Positions 6,022-9,084 of a stretch of 9,084 bases of DNA are shown piece after piece; the first letter of the stretch is position 1, and every line of letters begins with the position of its first letter. Both the position numbers and the translations under genes were made by a program. The stretch is from VAZQ01 sp040510815 (GTDB taxonomy: Bacteria > Pseudomonadota > Alphaproteobacteria > Rhizobiales > Xanthobacteraceae). The notes under the pieces are model-generated. The model was not told the DNA's origin, ran no database searches, and saw only the letters and a list, made by a program, of their open reading frames with translations. The stretch lies in the NCBI GenBank assembly GCA_040510815.1, contig JBEVIH010000076.1, forward strand, positions 1 to 9,084, given 5' to 3'.

Positions 6022-7362
6022 CTACTTGCCCGTTTCGTTCGAGGTCAGATCCTTGGGCCGGCCGACCACCGTCACCAGCATGCCGCCGTGGGCCAGCCGC
6101 TTGGCGACGCGGCGCGCGTCCTCGAGGGTCACGGCGTCGATCAGGCTGTTGCGCTTGTCGATGTAGTCGATGCCGAGATCGTCGATCTGGATCTGCAGGA
6201 GCTGGCTGGCGATCTTGGTCGAGGTGTCGAAGCGCAGCGGGAACGAGCCCTTGAGGTAGTCCTTTGCCTCGGCGAGCTCCTTCTCGGTCGGGCCTTCGCT
6301 GGCCATCCGGCGGATTTCAGCCTCGATCAGCTTGAGCGCCTCGCCGGCGCTGTCGTTGCTGGTCTGCGTGCCGCCGGTGAACAGCGCGGCGCGGTCGAGC
6401 GGCAGGAGATACGACGACACGCCATAGGCGAGGCCGCGTTTCTCGCGAACCTCGGTGTAAAGCCGCGACGAGAACGAGCCGCCGCCGAGGATGTGGTTGA
6501 CCACAAACGCCGGGATGAAATCCGGGTCCTTGCGGGCGAGGCCCTGGCCGCCGAACGAGAGCACCGCCTGCGGCACGTCGAGATCGATGACGATGCGGCG
6601 GCCGACGTCCTGGATGCGCGCGGCCGGCAACGGATTGAGCTGGCCCTTGGCCGGCAGCGCGCCGAACACGCGGTCGAGAGCGGGCCCGAGCGTCTTGGCG
6701 TCGATGTCGCCGACCACCGCGACCTTGAGGGTGCCTCGGGTCAGCACGCGCGAATGATATTCGCGCAGATCGTCGCCGGTGATGGTCGGCACCGATTCCA
6801 GCGTGCCGTTGGTCGGCCGGCCGTACGGATGGCTCGGGAACGCCGTCTTCCACCAGACGCGGTTCGAGATGCTGTTCGGATTGGTGGTCTCGCGGCGCAG
6901 CGCCGACACCGCCTGGGCGCGCACGCGCTCCAGCGCGTCGTTGTCGAAGCGCGGCTGGGTCACCGCGAGCCGCAGCAAGTCGAGGCCCTGGTCCAAGTTG
7001 TCGCGCAGCACAGTCAGCGAGCCCTGGAAATTGTCGCGGCCGGAGGAGAAGCGGAGCTGGACGGCGTTCTCTTCCAGGCGCTGCTGGAACGCCTTGGCAT
7101 CGAGCTCGCCGGCGCCGTCGTCGAGCAGCGCGGCGGTGAGGTAGGACACGCCGGGCTTGACCTCGGGGTCCTGGTTGGCGCCGCCGGTGAAGGCGAAGGT
7201 CACGGCAACCAGCGGGATGGTGGTGTCGCGCACCAGCCACGCCTCGATGCCGCCGGGCGACTTCACCACTTCGATCTTGGTGGCCTGCGCGGGCGCCAGC
7301 GGCGCTGCCGCCGCAAGCAGCAGGGCGGCGCCGGCAACGAGCTTTGTGAATTGCATGGTCAC
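6022..7362 (-). CDS. M16 family peptidase partner subunit lacking the zinc site
   Basis: A 446-residue exported protein of the M16 (pitrilysin/processing-peptidase) fold. The N-terminus (KLVAGAALLLAAAAPLAPAQA) is a Sec signal peptide. At the place of the HxxEH zinc motif it reads GVSYLTAALLDDGAG (about 71-85), with no histidine or glutamate ligand, so it cannot be the catalytic subunit. It keeps the second family hallmark, a glycine-rich loop followed by SRLYTEVREKRGLAYGV (299-315), which supplies the arginine and tyrosine that hold substrate in the partner's active site. Heterodimeric M16B enzymes, such as the Sph2681/Sph2682 pair of Sphingomonas sp. A1, divide the work in this way. The gene starts with GTG overlapping the previous stop (GTGA), and GAGGA lies 9 nt before it; an ATG two codons later is the alternative. 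Translational coupling would fit a 1:1 complex. The substrate is unknown; a periplasmic peptide is likely. Confidence 0.92.
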   Translation of the reverse strand: MTMQFTKLVAGAALLLAAAAPLAPAQATKIEVVKSPGGIEAWLVRDTTIPLVAVTFAFTGGANQDPEVKPGVSYLTAALLDDGAGELDAKAFQQRLEENAVQLRFSSGRDNFQGSLTVLRDNLDQGLDLLRLAVTQPRFDNDALERVRAQAVSALRRETTNPNSISNRVWWKTAFPSHPYGRPTNGTLESVPTITGDDLREYHSRVLTRGTLKVAVVGDIDAKTLGPALDRVFGALPAKGQLNPLPAARIQDVGRRIVIDLDVPQAVLSFGGQGLARKDPDFIPAFVVNHILGGGSFSSRLYTEVREKRGLAYGVSSYLLPLDRAALFTGGTQTSNDSAGEALKLIEAEIRRMASEGPTEKELAEAKDYLKGSFPLRFDTSTKIASQLLQIQIDDLGIDYIDKRNSLIDAVTLEDARRVAKRLAHGGMLVTVVGRPKDLTSNETGK

Positions 7363-8729
7363 GAGCGTTTTTCCTCGCGGCGCGTTTCGTCCTTGATTAG
7401 GTAGCCCGTCACCGAGCGGCGCTTGTCGAGCCAGGCGCGGGCGGCAGCGTTCACGCTTTCCGGCGTGACGGCGCGGATCCGGTCAGGCCAGTTGTTGACT
7501 TTGGCGACCGAAGAGCCGGTGGTGAGCGCGACGCCGTACCAGCGCGCCAAGCTCTCCTGGCTGTCCTGCGCGAACACCGCGTCGGCGATCAGGCGGTTCT
7601 TCGCCCGTTCGGCCTCTTCCGCGGTGACGCCCTTGGTCACAATGTCGTCGATCACCGAGTCGATCGCCTGCTCGAGCTGCGGCAACGTCACGCCGGCCTT
7701 CGGCGCGCCATAGACGCTGAACCGCGTCGCATCGAGGGCGGAGCCGGAGTACCAGCCGCCGGCGCTGACCGCGAGCTCGCGGTCCATCACCAGCGTGCGG
7801 TAAAGCCGGCCGGTCGAGCTGTTGCCGAGAATGTGACCCAGCACGTCGAGCGCCTCGGCTTCGCCGGGCTTTGCCGTCGTGGCGGACGGGACCAGATAGG
7901 CGCGCTGTAGGCTGGGCTGGGCCACGCGCGGATCGGCGAGCGTGACCTGCCGCGGCGCGACCTGCGCCGGCTCCTGCGGGCGCTTGCGCGGGCCGATCTC
8001 GGTGGTGGGTTCGACCTTGCCGTAGGTCGCTTCGGCGAGCGCCTTGACCTCGTCGGCGTTGACGTCGCCCGCCACCACCAGCACGGCGTTGTTCGGCGTG
8101 TAGAACCGCTTGTAGAAGGCAAGCGCTTCCTCGCGGTTGAGCTGCTCGATCTCATGCCGCCAGCCGATCACCGGCCGGCCATACGGATGGTTGAGGTACA
8201 GCGCCGCTTCGATCTGCTCGCCAAGCCGCGCCCCGGGATTGTTGGCGACGCGCTGGTTCTGCTCCTCGAGCACGACCTTGAGCTCGGGCGCGACGACCGC
8301 GTCGGTCAGCACCAGCCCGGTCATGCGGTCGGCCTCGAATTCCATCAGCGTCTTGAGGTGCTCGCGCGAGGTGCGCTGGAAATAGCCGGTGTAGTCGCTG
8401 GAGGTGAAGGCGTTCTCCTGGCCGCCGATCGCTGCGACCGTCTTTGAGAACTTGCCGGCCGGATTCTTCTCGGTGCCCTTGAACAGCAGGTGCTCCAGGA
8501 AGTGCGCGATGCCGGACTTGCCCGGCGGCTCGTCGGCGGCGCCGACCTTGTACCAGAGCATGTGGGTCACCACGGGGGTGCGGCGGTCCGGGATGACCAC
8601 GACCTCGAGGCCGTTGGCGAGCTTGAAGGTTGTCACGTTCGGCGCGGCCGCGGCGCGCGGCGCATTGGCGCCGGCGATGAGCGCCACCAGCGCGGCTGCG
8701 GCAAAGGCATGCGTCAGTTTGCGGGGCAC
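7359..8729 (-). CDS. M16 family zinc metallopeptidase, catalytic subunit
   Basis: An exported zinc peptidase of the pitrilysin/processing-peptidase family, 456 residues from the chosen start. The inverted zinc motif HFLEH (76-80) sits in KSGIAHFLEHLLFKGT. The third ligand is probably glutamate 155 in KVVLEEQNQR, about 75 residues later as the family requires. NAFTSSDYTGYF (106-117) and HPYGRPVIGW (181-190) are also typical. The N-terminal domain is followed by an inactive M16 C-terminal domain with GNSSTGRLYRTLV. The frame is open up to a GTG at 8780, but the GTG at 8729 puts PRKLTHAFAAAALVALIAG at the N-terminus, a clear signal peptide ending near APRAAAA, so the shorter form is preferred. 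There is no in-frame ATG near the start and neither GTG has a good ribosome binding site. Its stop overlaps the start of the zinc-lacking partner, with which it probably forms a periplasmic heterodimer. Confidence 0.93.
   Translation of the reverse strand: MPRKLTHAFAAAALVALIAGANAPRAAAAPNVTTFKLANGLEVVVIPDRRTPVVTHMLWYKVGAADEPPGKSGIAHFLEHLLFKGTEKNPAGKFSKTVAAIGGQENAFTSSDYTGYFQRTSREHLKTLMEFEADRMTGLVLTDAVVAPELKVVLEEQNQRVANNPGARLGEQIEAALYLNHPYGRPVIGWRHEIEQLNREEALAFYKRFYTPNNAVLVVAGDVNADEVKALAEATYGKVEPTTEIGPRKRPQEPAQVAPRQVTLADPRVAQPSLQRAYLVPSATTAKPGEAEALDVLGHILGNSSTGRLYRTLVMDRELAVSAGGWYSGSALDATRFSVYGAPKAGVTLPQLEQAIDSVIDDIVTKGVTAEEAERAKNRLIADAVFAQDSQESLARWYGVALTTGSSVAKVNNWPDRIRAVTPESVNAAARAWLDKRRSVTGYLIKDETRREEKRS
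7372..7376 (-). promoter_or_regulatory. Ribosome binding site of the zinc-lacking M16 gene, inside the preceding gene
   Basis: GAGGA on the minus strand, 9 nt before GTG 7362 and 15 nt before the ATG at 7356. The spacing favours the GTG that overlaps the upstream stop. The site lies within the last codons of the catalytic M16 gene. Confidence 0.5.
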
Positions 8730-8848
8730 CGGGCAAAACTCGCGGGGTTCAGAGGAAAATCGTCTCGGCGTCGGCACCACGCTTGCACCGGCGCGGCAAC
8801 ATCACATCAACAAACATGGAATGGAAGCCGCCGCTCGGCAAGCTGCCC
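8730..8848 (-). other. Intergenic region before the M16 pair
   Basis: A gap of 119 bp between the hypothetical gene and the catalytic M16 gene. It includes the 51 bp that would be coding if GTG 8780 were used. It is locally AT-richer around 8800-8820 (TTTGTTGATGTGATGTTG on the minus strand), a plausible promoter position, but no convincing -35/-10 pair can be assigned. No terminator hairpin with a T-run is present. Confidence 0.4.
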
Positions 8849-9084
8849 TTACCTGCCCCGCATCTGGTCCGTGTCCATCGGATTGATGGCTTCCGGCTTC
8901 GCGACGCCCAAGCCGTAGGGATGGGCGGGCGACGGCGTGCGGTATCCCGGCGGCGGCTCGGTCAAGCTGCTGCGCTGCGGCTCGCGGGTGAAGGTTGCGG
9001 TTTCCTGTTTCTTCCCCATCAGCCCGCCAATGGTGAAGAAGCTCTTGCTGCCGAGCTCCTGCCACGTGCTGGGCGCGGTCGTAT
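8849..9084 (-). CDS. Conserved-looking hypothetical protein, C-terminal part (N-terminus beyond window edge)
   Basis: The last 77 residues of a protein whose start lies beyond the right edge. The frame has no stop from the edge to TAA at 8849 and reads like a real protein: TWQELGSKSFFTIGGLMGKK, then a stretch with REPQRSSLTEPPPGY, then RTPSPAHPYGLGVAKPEA and a short end in MDTDQMRGR. It is rich in proline, serine and charged residues and looks extended or disordered, as in the tail of an exported protein or lipoprotein. No catalytic motif or membrane segment is visible and I do not recognise the family. It lies 119 bp before the catalytic M16 gene on the same strand and may share its transcript. 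A competing 87-residue frame overlapping it (8802-9065) has the arginine-rich composition of a shadow. Confidence 0.7.
   Translation of the reverse strand, partial: TTAPSTWQELGSKSFFTIGGLMGKKQETATFTREPQRSSLTEPPPGYRTPSPAHPYGLGVAKPEAINPMDTDQMRGR

Noticed and set aside
4521..7404. Long plus-strand open frames of 577 and 494 codons opposite pgi and the zinc-lacking M16 gene
   Set aside because: Same antisense effect: they run across gene boundaries of the real minus-strand genes, have biased composition and show no family motif.
8749..8817. A 22-codon minus-strand frame (MFVDVMLPRRCKRGADAE...) ending 19 bp before the M16 start, a possible leader peptide
   Set aside because: No ribosome binding site, no run of regulatory codons and no attenuator hairpin. 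Such a short frame is expected by chance.
8802..9065. An 87-codon minus-strand frame at the right edge
   Set aside because: Its composition (arginine, alanine, histidine) is that of a shadow. The overlapping frame ending at 8849 reads as ordinary protein and is open to the window edge.

Overview
The window is high-GC DNA that reads like an alphaproteobacterial chromosome, most likely from the Hyphomicrobiales (Bradyrhizobiaceae/Xanthobacteraceae-like). This assignment is inferred from the wording of the MutL, paired M16 peptidase and Bug/TctC proteins; there is no rRNA or other marker. All eight supported genes lie on the minus strand, so transcription runs from high to low coordinates. They cover nearly the whole window, and the largest gap is about 120 bp.

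In transcription order the window holds: (1) the C-terminal end of an unrecognised protein, cut by the right edge (8849-9084). (2) A pair of secreted M16 peptidases: a catalytic subunit with an HFLEH zinc site, and a partner without zinc ligands that keeps the arginine/tyrosine region. Their genes overlap at GTGA. (3) A compact 420-residue glucose-6-phosphate isomerase, 13 bp downstream. (4) ArfB, a GGQ ribosome-rescue hydrolase, 25 bp further on. (5) MutL, the mismatch-repair protein, with the C-terminal endonuclease motif. (6) Three consecutive Bug/TctC-type periplasmic solute-binding proteins; the last is cut by the left edge.

The M16 pair, pgi and arfB are packed tightly enough to be one operon. 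mutL is separated from arfB by 79 bp that contain two mutually exclusive hairpins just upstream of its start, and mutL may be regulated on its own. The solute-binding genes follow mutL closely (32 bp), so they may share its transcript although nothing links the functions. They look like tandem duplicates, and no TctA/TctB membrane genes are visible here.

No mobile element, CRISPR array, tRNA, rRNA or convincing intrinsic terminator was found. The long open frames on the plus strand are antisense shadows of high-GC genes. I see no strong case for a new system. The best leads are the solute-binding array with its shared cysteine pair, the compact isomerase, the split M16 protease with its unknown upstream neighbour, and the structured mutL leader.
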